Of a stretch of 64,000 nucleotides of DNA, positions 1-7,814 are shown one piece after another; position 1 is the stretch's first letter, and the number at the start of each line of letters is the position of its first letter. This DNA comes from an uncultured Pseudomonadales bacterium (lineage in GTDB: Bacteria > Pseudomonadota > Gammaproteobacteria > Pseudomonadales > Azotimanducaceae). Both the position numbers and the translations under genes were made by a program. The notes beneath the pieces are model-generated. The model worked only from the letters and a program-made list of their open reading frames with translations, was not told where the DNA came from and did not search any database. Location: the NCBI GenBank assembly GCA_938036875.1, contig CALHVX010000072.1, positions 27,203-91,202 on the forward strand. Reading direction: 5' to 3'.

Positions 1-1
1 T

Positions 2-2332
2 GCATTGCCAGCCTTCAGAGGCGAAGGTAGAAGCTATTTTATTGCGCGTCTACTCAAGCAGGTGGTTTTTACTGAATCGGAGCTGGCGGGTACCGACCGT
101 AAGGTTGAGCGACGCATGGCGTTTCTTAACACGGGCGTTTATGCCCTAGCCGGCCTGTTAGCTCTGGCGGTGCTAGGGGGCTGGGTCTTTAGCTTCGTAA
201 ACAACCAACAGTACGTTGAAGACACCTCGGCTTATGTCGTTGGCGCCGCCGAGTTGGTTGACAAAATTACCAATCAAAGCGATCTGCTCAACGAGGTGGT
301 GCCAGCCCTTGATGCAGTACGCAATATTCCCGGTGGCTACGCGGCCTTGGAGCAAGGTACCCCTCTGACTATGGGGCTTGGCTTGTATCAGGGTGACCGA
401 GTGGGCGAGCAGGCAACGCGGACTTACCGGCGTTTGTTGCGAGAGCAATTGTTGCCGCGAATGATGTTAGAGCTTGAAGATCAGCTTCGGCGCGGGGGTG
501 ATAGCGGGGACTATTTGTATGAAGGTCTGAAGCGTTACCTAATGCTGGACTCAAAGGCGCACTTTGACGGTCCGGCATTGGGTGCATGGTTCCGAACTGT
601 GTGGTCCCAAGAGTATTCGCGACGGGCAACGCCAGCGCAACTGGAAGCGTTGTTTACGCATCTCGATGTGTTGTTTGCGCAGCGAACTGAACCCTTGCCG
701 TTGGCACTGGATGAGGCGCTTATCGAGCGAACTCGTCGCGTTGTGCTGCGCACACCGGTTTCGCTTCGGGCCTATGAGCGGTTGAAGCGTATTCCTAGTG
801 AGGACTTACCCGGGTTTAGCATCGCGAGAGCGACCGGTTCCGAAGGTCGGCAGATATTTGAGAGCCGAAGCGGAAAATCGCTAGCAGACGAGATACCGGC
901 TTTGTTCACCCGTGACGGCTACTTGCAGTTGTTTCTGACCGAGAGTGGCGTCATCGCTCGGCGTTTGCGTGAAGAAGCGTGGGTGCTAGGTGAAGAGCAA
1001 GGGTTGCAAGAGCTTGATGCCGGAAGTTTGGTGGCTGAGATTACGGCGCTATATCACAATGACTACGCAGCCTACTACGAAGATCTGTTAGCAGATTTGG
1101 CGTTGGTGCCCTTCGGTGATCCCGCGCAAGCGGCCCGAGTGTTGGGGATGCTCTCTAGCGCTACGTCTTCGCCGCTAAAGCAGCTAGTAGCGGCGGTTCA
1201 GTACGAAGTTGATTTGGACAATGCGCTGCCAGGTAGCGCTACGCTGGACAAGTTGTCAGAAAAGGTGGCTACGGCTCAGCGTGAGCTAAACGACATTTTT
1301 GGTAGCAAGGCTAAACCAAATTTGTCGAGTGAATCCTTAGTCCAAGCATCTGTACTCGCCAGGAAGTTTTCCAAGCTTAAAGAGCTGGTGCCCGAAGAAG
1401 GCGAGGGGCCGTTAGATCGCTTGTTAAGCCTGCTAGATGAGCTTTATGTATTTATGGAGCAGGTAGCTCGAGATGAAAGCCGTGGTGGGGTGCTGCCAAA
1501 TGTTGCTTCAGCGGGCGAGCAAACCATTGTAAAGCTAGAGCTGGAAACAAAATACGACAATCCTGATTTCTTGGTTAGCTTGGTTAACGATGCGACATCG
1601 CAAGCCTCGGACATCGCCTTTGGAGGGGTAACGACATACATCAACAACGCTTGGCGCGGCAAGCCAGCCCAGTTTTGTCGTGAAGCGATAGCCGGTCGCT
1701 ACCCGATTAAGCGTGGCAGTAATACCGAGATGCGCTTAGAAGATTTTTCGGCCTTCTTTGCGCCTGGTGGAGTAATGGACACCTTCTTTCAGGAATACCT
1801 CAGTGACTATGTTGATACCTCTGTGAATCCTTGGCGGGTTAGAGCTTCGCGCTCTAACAAGCTAGCTCTAAACCCGCGAGCGCTGCGCCAGTTCCAAAGG
1901 GCCGATCGTATTCGGCAGATGTTTTTCCGCAATGGCAGCACGCCGAGCGTGACCTTTGAAATGACCCCTTATCAAATGGATGGCGTGCTACGAAACTTTG
2001 CGCTTGATCTTGAGGGGCAGAAGTTGACTTATAGCTTTGGGCCGAAAATATCGACAACCTTAACTTGGCCTGGTGCTAGCGCCAGCGGGGTTGCGTTGCG
2101 CATGATGCCAACCGGACCGAGCGGTCGAGATCGAGTGGTTGAGGTGGGGCCTTGGGCTTGGTTCCGGGTATTGGATCAGTCCAATCTTCGCAAAGGAGAG
2201 CGTCCTGAGCACTTCTTGCTAGATTTTTCCTTAGACGACCGCACCGTGACCTATGAATTGGTTGCTCGTAGCGCGTTCAATCCTTTTTCTGGTAGCACCT
2301 TGGGCAGTTTCAGCTGCCCCACTGGGCTGTAG
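2..2332 (+). CDS. tssM: T6SS membrane subunit TssM (IcmF), C-terminal part, cut by window start
   Basis: The reading frame is open from the first bases, so this is the C-terminal ~776 residues of a protein that is normally 1,100-1,200 long. TssM is the inner-membrane subunit of the type VI secretion trans-envelope complex (TssJLM). Visible here are a transmembrane helix at about residues 44-62, followed by a long periplasmic region. Around residues 556-600 lies the IcmF signature: a cysteine before GRYPI, then EDFSAFFAPGGVMDTFF. The IcmF-related and TssM C-terminal domains fill the rest. tagF follows after 4 bp, as in many T6SS clusters. The N-terminal membrane hairpin and NTPase-like domain lie outside the window. 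Confidence 0.93.
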   Translation, partial: ALPAFRGEGRSYFIARLLKQVVFTESELAGTDRKVERRMAFLNTGVYALAGLLALAVLGGWVFSFVNNQQYVEDTSAYVVGAAELVDKITNQSDLLNEVVPALDAVRNIPGGYAALEQGTPLTMGLGLYQGDRVGEQATRTYRRLLREQLLPRMMLELEDQLRRGGDSGDYLYEGLKRYLMLDSKAHFDGPALGAWFRTVWSQEYSRRATPAQLEALFTHLDVLFAQRTEPLPLALDEALIERTRRVVLRTPVSLRAYERLKRIPSEDLPGFSIARATGSEGRQIFESRSGKSLADEIPALFTRDGYLQLFLTESGVIARRLREEAWVLGEEQGLQELDAGSLVAEITALYHNDYAAYYEDLLADLALVPFGDPAQAARVLGMLSSATSSPLKQLVAAVQYEVDLDNALPGSATLDKLSEKVATAQRELNDIFGSKAKPNLSSESLVQASVLARKFSKLKELVPEEGEGPLDRLLSLLDELYVFMEQVARDESRGGVLPNVASAGEQTIVKLELETKYDNPDFLVSLVNDATSQASDIAFGGVTTYINNAWRGKPAQFCREAIAGRYPIKRGSNTEMRLEDFSAFFAPGGVMDTFFQEYLSDYVDTSVNPWRVRASRSNKLALNPRALRQFQRADRIRQMFFRNGSTPSVTFEMTPYQMDGVLRNFALDLEGQKLTYSFGPKISTTLTWPGASASGVALRMMPTGPSGRDRVVEVGPWAWFRVLDQSNLRKGERPEHFLLDFSLDDRTVTYELVARSAFNPFSGSTLGSFSCPTGL

Positions 2333-2336
2333 ATCG

Positions 2337-3026
2337 ATGTCTAACCTCATTGGTTTTCATGGTAAAGCGCCGAGCCGTGGGGATTTTATTCAGCATGGTT
2401 TGCCGGATGTTTTTGTTGAGAAGTGGGATCGTTGGTTGCAGGAGTCTATTGCACACTCCCAAGCGGCGTTGGGTGATCGGTGGCTGGAACTCTATCTCAC
2501 CAGTCCTATTTGGCGGTTTGCCTTGAGCCCCGGGGTGATAGATGACCGGCTCTGGTGTGGGGCCGTTATGCCTAGCGTTGATCGGGTTAACCGGTACTTT
2601 CCATTGACCATAGCGGCAAGCGTTGAGTTGGGTGAATCGTTGTTTGATCTGGTAGCCCGGCTACAGCCTTGGTTTGATGGGGTTGATGATCTGCTGCTGC
2701 AAGCCCTGGACAACGATGACCTGGATATCAACGACTTTTCGTCGATGGTGGCAGGGCGTGTGCTGCCTGAGCAGCCGGCTGCAGAGTCTTGTTGCGTTAT
2801 CCCCATCAGTGCGACGGGTGAGGCTCAGTTTTCATTCGATCAAGGCTCGGGACCGGGGGCACAGGTTGGCAACTTGCTACAAAGTTACCTGCAGCCCCAA
2901 CTCGGTGCTTTCAGTCTGTGGTGGACCAATGGTTCGCAGCGTATTGGTTGTCAGGGCCGTCTCTTTAAGGGCCTTCCAGCACCCAGTTGCTATCTAGAAC
3001 TACTGGGTGATAAGCCATCGGGCTAG
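2337..3026 (+). CDS. tagF: type VI secretion-associated protein TagF
   Basis: 229 residues starting with MSNLIGFHGKAPSRGDFI, the characteristic TagF (DUF2094) opening. It continues with the conserved WDRWLQ, PIWRFAL and PSVDRVNRYFPLT blocks. TagF proteins act as cytoplasmic regulators of T6SS assembly, usually through the threonine-phosphorylation/FHA pathway. The ATG at 2337 is chosen because the family homology begins exactly there and it sits 4 bp after the tssM stop, which suggests translational coupling. An open extension reaches back to 2253 inside tssM but has no family similarity. The stop overlaps the convergent TIR-FHA stop in a shared CTAG. Confidence 0.92.
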   Translation: MSNLIGFHGKAPSRGDFIQHGLPDVFVEKWDRWLQESIAHSQAALGDRWLELYLTSPIWRFALSPGVIDDRLWCGAVMPSVDRVNRYFPLTIAASVELGESLFDLVARLQPWFDGVDDLLLQALDNDDLDINDFSSMVAGRVLPEQPAAESCCVIPISATGEAQFSFDQGSGPGAQVGNLLQSYLQPQLGAFSLWWTNGSQRIGCQGRLFKGLPAPSCYLELLGDKPSG

Positions 3027-3799
3027 CTGCCCTGAGTGTGGTAGTTGATGATGGCGCCACCCATAATGATCTGACCGACGGTTGCAAGCTCACTTGATGC
3101 TTGTTGCAGGTGTAGATCTTTGGCGTTGCTTAGTAGCTGGGTACCATTGCTGCTGGTGTCTTGGTAGTGATATTTACCTTGGCTAAAAAAGACGTAGCCG
3201 TGTACGCGCGAAACAAAATCCGATTTCAAGACTAAATTGCACTCGCTGCTGCGGCCCAAGGTAAAGCGGGTATTGGGTGAGGTGGTCACGTCGTATTGGT
3301 TGCTGTTGTAGATTAAATGCAGCGCCTTGGGCAGCATTCGGGTGGTCATTTGTGTTGCGATGGCAGGGTTTCGTGACGGGCCGGGTTTGTGGGTAAAGGC
3401 GCTCAGAGCGCTGTCTGCTAGGTTGTAGTAGCTATCCAGGTTGTGGGTGTGCTGATATCGCGCGATTGTCTGGCGATGGTTTAGGCTCATCTGCAGACCT
3501 GGGGTTAGCTGGGTATCGTCGATGTAGACACATAAGATTGGCTTGCCATGGTCCAACGCGTAGCTAATTTCTTGTCGACAATATTCCGAGTCTAACCAAC
3601 TGTCTGAGATGAAGGCCATGACCAGATCAGCAGCGCCAAAATTTTGCGCAATTTCTTCGCGCCAAACCACGCCCCCGGTAATATTTCTATCGATCCAAAA
3701 TGTGATGTTTGGCTTGGCTAACCGTTCTATATCGGTAATCACGCAGGCGGCGTCATGGTGTGAGTACGAAACGGCTACTTGAAGTGCATTGGATTGCAT
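3023..3799 (-). CDS. TIR domain-FHA domain protein
   Basis: 258 residues. Residues ~5-100 are a TIR domain: VAVSYSHHD, FWIDRNI..G..W..EI, ADLVMAFISDSWLDSEYCRQE, GKPILCVYID. Glu77 in the S-x-Y-C-x-x-E element lies where NAD-cleaving TIR domains carry their catalytic glutamate. Residues ~175-255 are an FHA phosphothreonine-binding domain, with GR (182-183), SRVH (197-200) and SSNG (216-219). There is no signal peptide or membrane segment. It is convergent with tagF; FHA proteins are common in T6SS loci, where they read Ser/Thr phosphorylation, but a TIR fusion there is unusual. It could be a phosphorylation-gated NADase, a scaffold, or an effector; the sequence does not decide. Confidence 0.85.
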   Translation of the reverse strand: MQSNALQVAVSYSHHDAACVITDIERLAKPNITFWIDRNITGGVVWREEIAQNFGAADLVMAFISDSWLDSEYCRQEISYALDHGKPILCVYIDDTQLTPGLQMSLNHRQTIARYQHTHNLDSYYNLADSALSAFTHKPGPSRNPAIATQMTTRMLPKALHLIYNSNQYDVTTSPNTRFTLGRSSECNLVLKSDFVSRVHGYVFFSQGKYHYQDTSSNGTQLLSNAKDLHLQQASSELATVGQIIMGGAIINYHTQGS

Positions 3800-3904
3800 T
3801 ACGGGTTGATTCCGTTGGTTAACCGCTAAGACTACAGTGCCTGGCGGGGCGCGACAAAGTGCGCGTCTGGCGCCGATTGGGAGATCAATCAGTGATTTTT
3901 GCCA

Positions 3905-4002
3905 TGGATATATGCCAACATCTGATTATATCTGGATATATTTAGATACTGTTAATGTGACTATGTGGGGGTATATTGGGCAATAAATTATATTTGGATA
4001 TA
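3905..4002. promoter_or_regulatory. TGGATATA operator repeats between TIR-FHA and the HTH-kinase gene
   Basis: TGGATATA occurs three times, at 3905-3912, 3933-3940 and 3995-4002. The last two are halves of near-identical dyads: TATATC-TG-GATATA at 3927-3940 (perfect 6-bp arms) and TATATT-TG-GATATA at 3989-4002 (one mismatch). Their centres are 62 bp apart. They lie in the divergent intergenic region next to an XRE-type DNA-binding protein, so autoregulation is likely (inference). Confidence 0.65.
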
Positions 4003-4010
4003 CTTTGTCG
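3976..4010 (+). promoter_or_regulatory. candidate promoter giving a nearly leaderless HTH-kinase transcript
   Basis: A TTGGGC -35 box (3976-3981), a 17-bp spacer and a TATACT -10 box (3999-4004) predict a transcription start at about 4010-4012, at the GTG start chosen for the HTH-kinase gene. No Shine-Dalgarno is visible before that GTG. The second operator dyad (3989-4002) covers the spacer and -10, as expected for repression. Confidence 0.45.
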
Positions 4011-4843
4011 TGGATTTTGGTCGTCGAATTCAAATTGCCCTGCAGGACCAAAACCTAAGTCAGAGTGATTTGGCTAAGCAAATTGGTGTTTCTCAAAGTT
4101 ATGTTTCGAACCTAATCTCAGGGCGTAAGACTGCACCAAGCCAAGCGGTTGTGCGTAGCCTAGCGGTGACGCTAAAGGTTCCGATTGCGGATCTCTTTGC
4201 TTTGGCCGGGCTAGATGAGCCGTTGTCGAACCGCCCCTTTATCTTGGGCGTGTCTGGCGCAAGCGGCTCAGGTAAATCCTGGTTTGCAACCAAACTGCAG
4301 CAACTACATCCCCAGCAGGTCACCATCATCTCGCAAGATCGTTACTACAAGCCGGCGGCTGAGGTTGGGCTATTGCCGTTCACCTGGGACGAACCTGCTG
4401 CATTGTATTTGGACCATCTATCGGCGGACCTGAACAAATTGAAAGCTGGTGAGTCTGTATCCGTTCCAACCTACGATTTTGTTCGCCACAAACGTTCTGC
4501 CATGGAACTCATTCACCCGGCGCCAATGATTGTTGTTGAAGGGCACCTAATTTTTCACTCATCCTCTTTGCTGCAAGCTATGGATGAAACGCTCTGGGTT
4601 CACGCGGATGACTACCAGCTATTACGTCGTCGCTTGTTGAGAGATTGCGCGGAGCGTGGCCGGAACTGGCAGGAGGTGCTTGAAGTGTTTGAAACGGTTG
4701 TGATGCCGGCAAATCAACTTTATGTGCAGCCTGCTCGAGCGTTAGCGGCGATCGAGTTGAACAACAACGAACACAACCCGGACCAAGTGCCTTTGTTAGC
4801 TAAGACGCTAGTGGCCTTCGCGCAAAGCCTTGCCGCTAGCTAA
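4010..4843 (+). CDS. XRE-type HTH regulator fused to a uridine-kinase-like P-loop kinase
   Basis: 277 residues from GTG 4010. Residues ~1-62 are an XRE/Cro helix-turn-helix (LSQSDLAKQIGVSQSYVSNLISG). From residue ~77 follows a uridine-kinase/phosphoribulokinase-type NTPase: Walker A GASGSGKS (83-90), ISQDRYYKP (108-115), TYDFVRHKRS (154-163) and Walker B MIVVEGH (173-179). The kinase fold suggests phosphorylation of a nucleoside-like substrate, possibly a riboside; the HTH suggests that ligand binding or catalysis controls DNA binding. The NadR design (HTH plus nicotinamide riboside kinase) is an analogy only. An upstream GTG at 3965 would place the operator inside the coding region, so 4010 is preferred. 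The stop overlaps the convergent DUF2087 gene. Confidence 0.82.
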   Translation: MDFGRRIQIALQDQNLSQSDLAKQIGVSQSYVSNLISGRKTAPSQAVVRSLAVTLKVPIADLFALAGLDEPLSNRPFILGVSGASGSGKSWFATKLQQLHPQQVTIISQDRYYKPAAEVGLLPFTWDEPAALYLDHLSADLNKLKAGESVSVPTYDFVRHKRSAMELIHPAPMIVVEGHLIFHSSSLLQAMDETLWVHADDYQLLRRRLLRDCAERGRNWQEVLEVFETVVMPANQLYVQPARALAAIELNNNEHNPDQVPLLAKTLVAFAQSLAAS

Positions 4844-5244
4844 CCGCGGAAGCTACCGCGACGTTGCCTACGTTCTTGAGTAACCTCGTAAAAAATTTGC
4901 TTTGGATCAACGCTTTTCGCTGCGGTGCTTAGTACTTCATCCACGCGTTCACCCCTAACTCGGTAAACCAAACCGTCGGAGGCGCGCCTTAGAAAGCCCA
5001 GGTCAACAAGATAGCGGCGCAGGGTAACGTAGTCTGCTGCACCACCCTCATGGCTAATCTCGGCCAACCAAGCCGAGAGATGTCGATTCATGTCCGTTTC
5101 GTCAAAGATGCCTTCGGGGTCCAAATCGACCAAAGACAAGGCCAACAAAACCTCTGCATCTTCGCGTTTTTTTGGTAGACGTCGCATAGGCCCACCCTTG
5201 AAGGTGCGTTGCAACAAGCGGGTTACATCATCTAGGGTTTTCAT
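4840..5244 (-). CDS. DUF2087 domain protein
   Basis: 134 residues. The stretch from about residue 20 to 95 (LPKKREDAEVLLALSL, IFDETDMNRHLSAWL, DYVTLRRYLVDLGFLRR, GLVYRV) matches DUF2087, a small winged-helix-like domain often attached to transcriptional regulators. The C-terminal tail is arginine-rich (QERRQRRGSFRG). It lies 57 bp downstream of the SelW-like gene on the same strand and may be cotranscribed. Its stop codon overlaps that of the convergent HTH-kinase gene. No enzymatic function is predicted; a nucleic-acid-binding role is plausible from the fold and basic tail. Confidence 0.75.
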   Translation of the reverse strand: MKTLDDVTRLLQRTFKGGPMRRLPKKREDAEVLLALSLVDLDPEGIFDETDMNRHLSAWLAEISHEGGAADYVTLRRYLVDLGFLRRASDGLVYRVRGERVDEVLSTAAKSVDPKQIFYEVTQERRQRRGSFRG

Positions 5245-5301
5245 GGTTCGGTTTATGCCTGGTTGCTATCAATGGCTGGCCCTACTAAATCTCGTTGGAC
5301 C

Positions 5302-5526
5302 TCAACGGAGTTTGCGCAGCTCTGCAACGAGCTGATCTTCATCTGGAAACTGCCCTGTACGGCGTTTGGAGTACAGCAGCTTGCCATCACCAACCAGCTC
5401 AAACTCGCCACCTGAGCCTGGGATCAAGACCGTGGTTAGTTGTAACTGTGCTTCAATTTTGGCAGCCAGACTGACCGCTTGAGGCTTGTAGTTTCAGGCC
5501 GCGCAGTAAGTGAGTTGTAGGTCCAT
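5302..5526 (-). CDS. SelW/Rdx-family selenoprotein (Sec encoded by in-frame TGA)
   Basis: Reading the reverse strand from ATG 5526, codon 11 (5494-5496) is TGA, and the frame continues with family homology to TGA at 5302-5304, giving 74 residues. The N terminus MDLQLTYCAAU-NYKP has the C-x-x-U redox motif of selenoprotein W (YCxxU.YKP) after the first beta strand. The C-terminal half (LIPGSGGEFEL, LVGDGKLLYSKRRTGQFPDE) is the conserved Rdx thioredoxin-like core. Homologues are thiol/selenol redox proteins of uncertain substrate. GGTC lies 18-21 nt after the TGA, a spacing reasonable for a bacterial SECIS loop, but I could not fold a strong hairpin there. The Shine-Dalgarno is weak. A conventional annotation would lose this gene. 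Confidence 0.87.
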
Positions 5527-5592
5527 AGTTAGGCTCGTTGGTAAAGGTCTAGCCGAGTATAGCAGCGTCAAACGTCTGGGCCCGTTTGCTGT

Positions 5593-5620
5593 GGTCACCG
5601 CCGATGGGTCCTCGGTGACC
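5593..5620. other. 8-bp stem-loop upstream of the SelW-like gene
   Basis: GGTCACCG (5593-5600) and CGGTGACC (5613-5620) are perfect inverted repeats around a 12-nt loop. There is no T tract, so it is a weak candidate for a terminator of the sugar dehydrogenase gene or a protein-binding site. Confidence 0.4.
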
Positions 5621-5728
5621 CTGGCCTTCAGAAGTTAGCCAATCGCGAAAATAGTCGCTTCGCTTGCGTGACAATTTACCAAAACTCACGTTTTGTTATT
5701 GGGTTTCCATCCTTGGCTGATTTTTTAT

Positions 5729-7267
5729 CTAGGTCGCTGGTGTTAGCCGAACAATAGAGCTGCCCGATTCGCTTTCTAGCAGCAGATACACAAGCCCGTC
5801 GTAACCGATCTCAATATCTCGAATGCGAGCAAGGTCTTTAATTAGGGTTTCTTGTTGTACCAACTTGGTGCCATCAAAGATCATCCGGAACAACGAGCTG
5901 CCTTTGAGTGACCCTATCAATAGGTTGTTGTGCCACCGGGGAAATTGTTCTGCGGTATAAAACACAAAGCTGGAGATGGCGGGTGACGGGGTGATATCCA
6001 CTAAGGTCTGTTGAATTTCACTGACATCAAACTCAATGGCCTTAGGTTTATGGCGTTCTACTTTGGTACCGGTGTATTCCAAACCCTGGGAGTGAAAAGG
6101 CCATCCGTAGTTGCCCCCTGGTAACAGCTCGTTAATTTCATCGCCGCCTCGAGGCCCCATTTCAGAGTTCCATAAACGGTTTCGAACCGGGTGCCATTCC
6201 AAACCTTGTGGGCTCCGGTGGCCATAGGTCCAAATGCTGGCTCGAGTGTCATTAAGATTGCCGCTTGCCTGGGCTGCAAAGGGGTTGTCCCCTGGAATCT
6301 TGCCGTCATCCAGCATCCGATGAATTTTTCCGTAAGGGCTAGCGAGATCTTGAGCGTTGGTATCCTGCGCGCCATCAGCAGCCTTGATCCCCATGGAAAG
6401 ATAGACGTGACCACTGCGATCAAACGCAATTCGGCCCCCGGAACCGGTATCGGGAGCTCTAGAATAGTAAGCCTGGGGTGCTTGCCAAATGACTTCTTGA
6501 TCTGTCCAGCGACCGTCTTGAATACGGCCACGAATCAATCGGTTCATGGTTTTGCAGAGCAATGCGATGTCACAACCATCATCCCAGGAGTGCGTGTGAT
6601 GCAGGTAGATCCAGCCGTTGGTGGCATAGTCCGGGTGGGTGGCAACGTCTAACAGCCAGCCCGAACCGAACTGAACACCTAGAAAGTCTATCGATGCACC
6701 GGTTGCCGGCGTATCTTGAATCAAATCAGACTGTAGGCCTTGTGCAGAGACGATTGACAGGCCTCGTTCTTTCTCTGTCACCAACAAAGAACCATCAGGC
6801 AAAGGCTCGATGCTAAAAACTAGTGGGTCTAATCCGTCAACGAAGGGTTCCAACCTAAAGTTATGTTCAAGGCTGGTTTGCACAGCGGTAGGAAGCTCAA
6901 TTTGGCGGTCGAACTGAAAGTCTTGAAAATTTTGACCTATTCGTTTTTCTCCGATATGGATGGCTAGCCCTTTAATTTCCTCGTTGCTAAACACCTCAGA
7001 AAATCTTGGCGTGCTGTGCTCCAGGTGGACTGTGCGAATGCTCTGCACCATTTCCGCAATGGAATCGCCATAGCGCAATTCGTTGCCAAACAGGGCGCCG
7101 GCAACAGCGGTTCCCTGGAGGTTATCCCCATGACATTGGGCGCAATGGTTTGCGTACACAGGTTTGTAGATATCGAATTGAGCGTAGCTGGTGACATACC
7201 AGAACAGGCCCAGGCCACCGAGCAGCAGGGCGCAGAGCAACCAAAAGGAGATCTTCCGAGCAATCAT
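5729..7267 (-). CDS. cytochrome c-PQQ-type sugar dehydrogenase fusion
   Basis: 512 residues. An N-terminal hydrophobic segment (5-25) serves as a signal or anchor. A class I cytochrome c domain follows with heme motif CAQCH at residues 42-46. From about residue 135 on, the chain has the six-bladed propeller of soluble glucose/sorbosone-type dehydrogenases (GGRIAFDRSGHVYLSMG, YGHRSPQGLEWHP, EMGPRGGDEIN, GGNYGWP). It should oxidise a sugar or aldose-like substrate in the periplasm and pass electrons through its own heme to the respiratory chain. The substrate cannot be named. A DUF3224 gene lies 49 bp upstream on the same strand. Confidence 0.85.
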   Translation of the reverse strand: MIARKISFWLLCALLLGGLGLFWYVTSYAQFDIYKPVYANHCAQCHGDNLQGTAVAGALFGNELRYGDSIAEMVQSIRTVHLEHSTPRFSEVFSNEEIKGLAIHIGEKRIGQNFQDFQFDRQIELPTAVQTSLEHNFRLEPFVDGLDPLVFSIEPLPDGSLLVTEKERGLSIVSAQGLQSDLIQDTPATGASIDFLGVQFGSGWLLDVATHPDYATNGWIYLHHTHSWDDGCDIALLCKTMNRLIRGRIQDGRWTDQEVIWQAPQAYYSRAPDTGSGGRIAFDRSGHVYLSMGIKAADGAQDTNAQDLASPYGKIHRMLDDGKIPGDNPFAAQASGNLNDTRASIWTYGHRSPQGLEWHPVRNRLWNSEMGPRGGDEINELLPGGNYGWPFHSQGLEYTGTKVERHKPKAIEFDVSEIQQTLVDITPSPAISSFVFYTAEQFPRWHNNLLIGSLKGSSLFRMIFDGTKLVQQETLIKDLARIRDIEIGYDGLVYLLLESESGSSIVRLTPAT

Positions 7268-7316
7268 GCAGGTCTCCTAGTGCAGGGTTTTTAGGGGCGC
7301 CGCTAAAGGCTAAAGT

Positions 7317-7781
7317 TTAGAGTTTATAGATGAGTTGGTAGCTGTGCAGGCCGGCCTCTTGGGTGATAATCAGAGAGCCTGAAATGTTGGTTAGCTCACC
7401 GCTACCTGAGCCTTCGAGTATGGTGACTTCTAGGCTTTGGGATGCATTGCTCATGTGTCCTTTGTGCAACAAGGTGAAAGCGCCTTGCTTGCCATCAACG
7501 GCCCCCGAAAATTCTTCGATAGCGTAGTAAGCAGCGTTACCGCTGTCAGTGCGTTTGCTAATCATTTGGCCGACACCAGACCCCTGCATAGCGCCTTCGT
7601 AAGATTTCTTGATGATCATGCGCCCGGCAGGTGTGTCGGTATCCTGTTGCGCTGCGAGCACAACATCAAATTTACCTTCTGCAGCCATTGAGATCCCCAT
7701 TGGGCTATTTTTGTTCGCTAACGAAAAACTCGTTAGGCTGCTTAGGATTAGTGCTAAAGCGATACTGGATATGGTTTTCAT
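7317..7781 (-). CDS. DUF3224 family exported protein
   Basis: 154 residues with an N-terminal signal peptide (hydrophobic residues 5-22, cleavage probably after SLA). The mature part resembles DUF3224: EGKFDVVLAAQQ, GRMIIKKSYEGAMQGSGVGQMIS, AYYAIEEFSGAVDGKQGAFTLLHKG and a C-terminal GSLIITQEAGLHSYQL. The family is a small beta barrel related to allene-oxide-cyclase folds and has no settled function. It lies between a DUF1761 gene and the cytochrome-sugar dehydrogenase gene, all on the minus strand with short gaps, so the three may form an operon. An envelope location is predicted. Confidence 0.7.
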   Translation of the reverse strand: MKTISSIALALILSSLTSFSLANKNSPMGISMAAEGKFDVVLAAQQDTDTPAGRMIIKKSYEGAMQGSGVGQMISKRTDSGNAAYYAIEEFSGAVDGKQGAFTLLHKGHMSNASQSLEVTILEGSGSGELTNISGSLIITQEAGLHSYQLIYKL

Positions 7782-7814
7782 CGGTCTTGGTCTTTGTTCT
7801 GTTCAGTTGTGGTG

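Noticed and set aside
2253..2336. Upstream extension of tagF inside tssM
   Set aside because: TagF homology starts at 2337, the extension only translates tssM in another frame.
5494..5496. TGA as real stop or sequencing error
   Set aside because: Motif and homology continue on both sides and a second Sec gene is present in the window; read data would still be needed to exclude an error.
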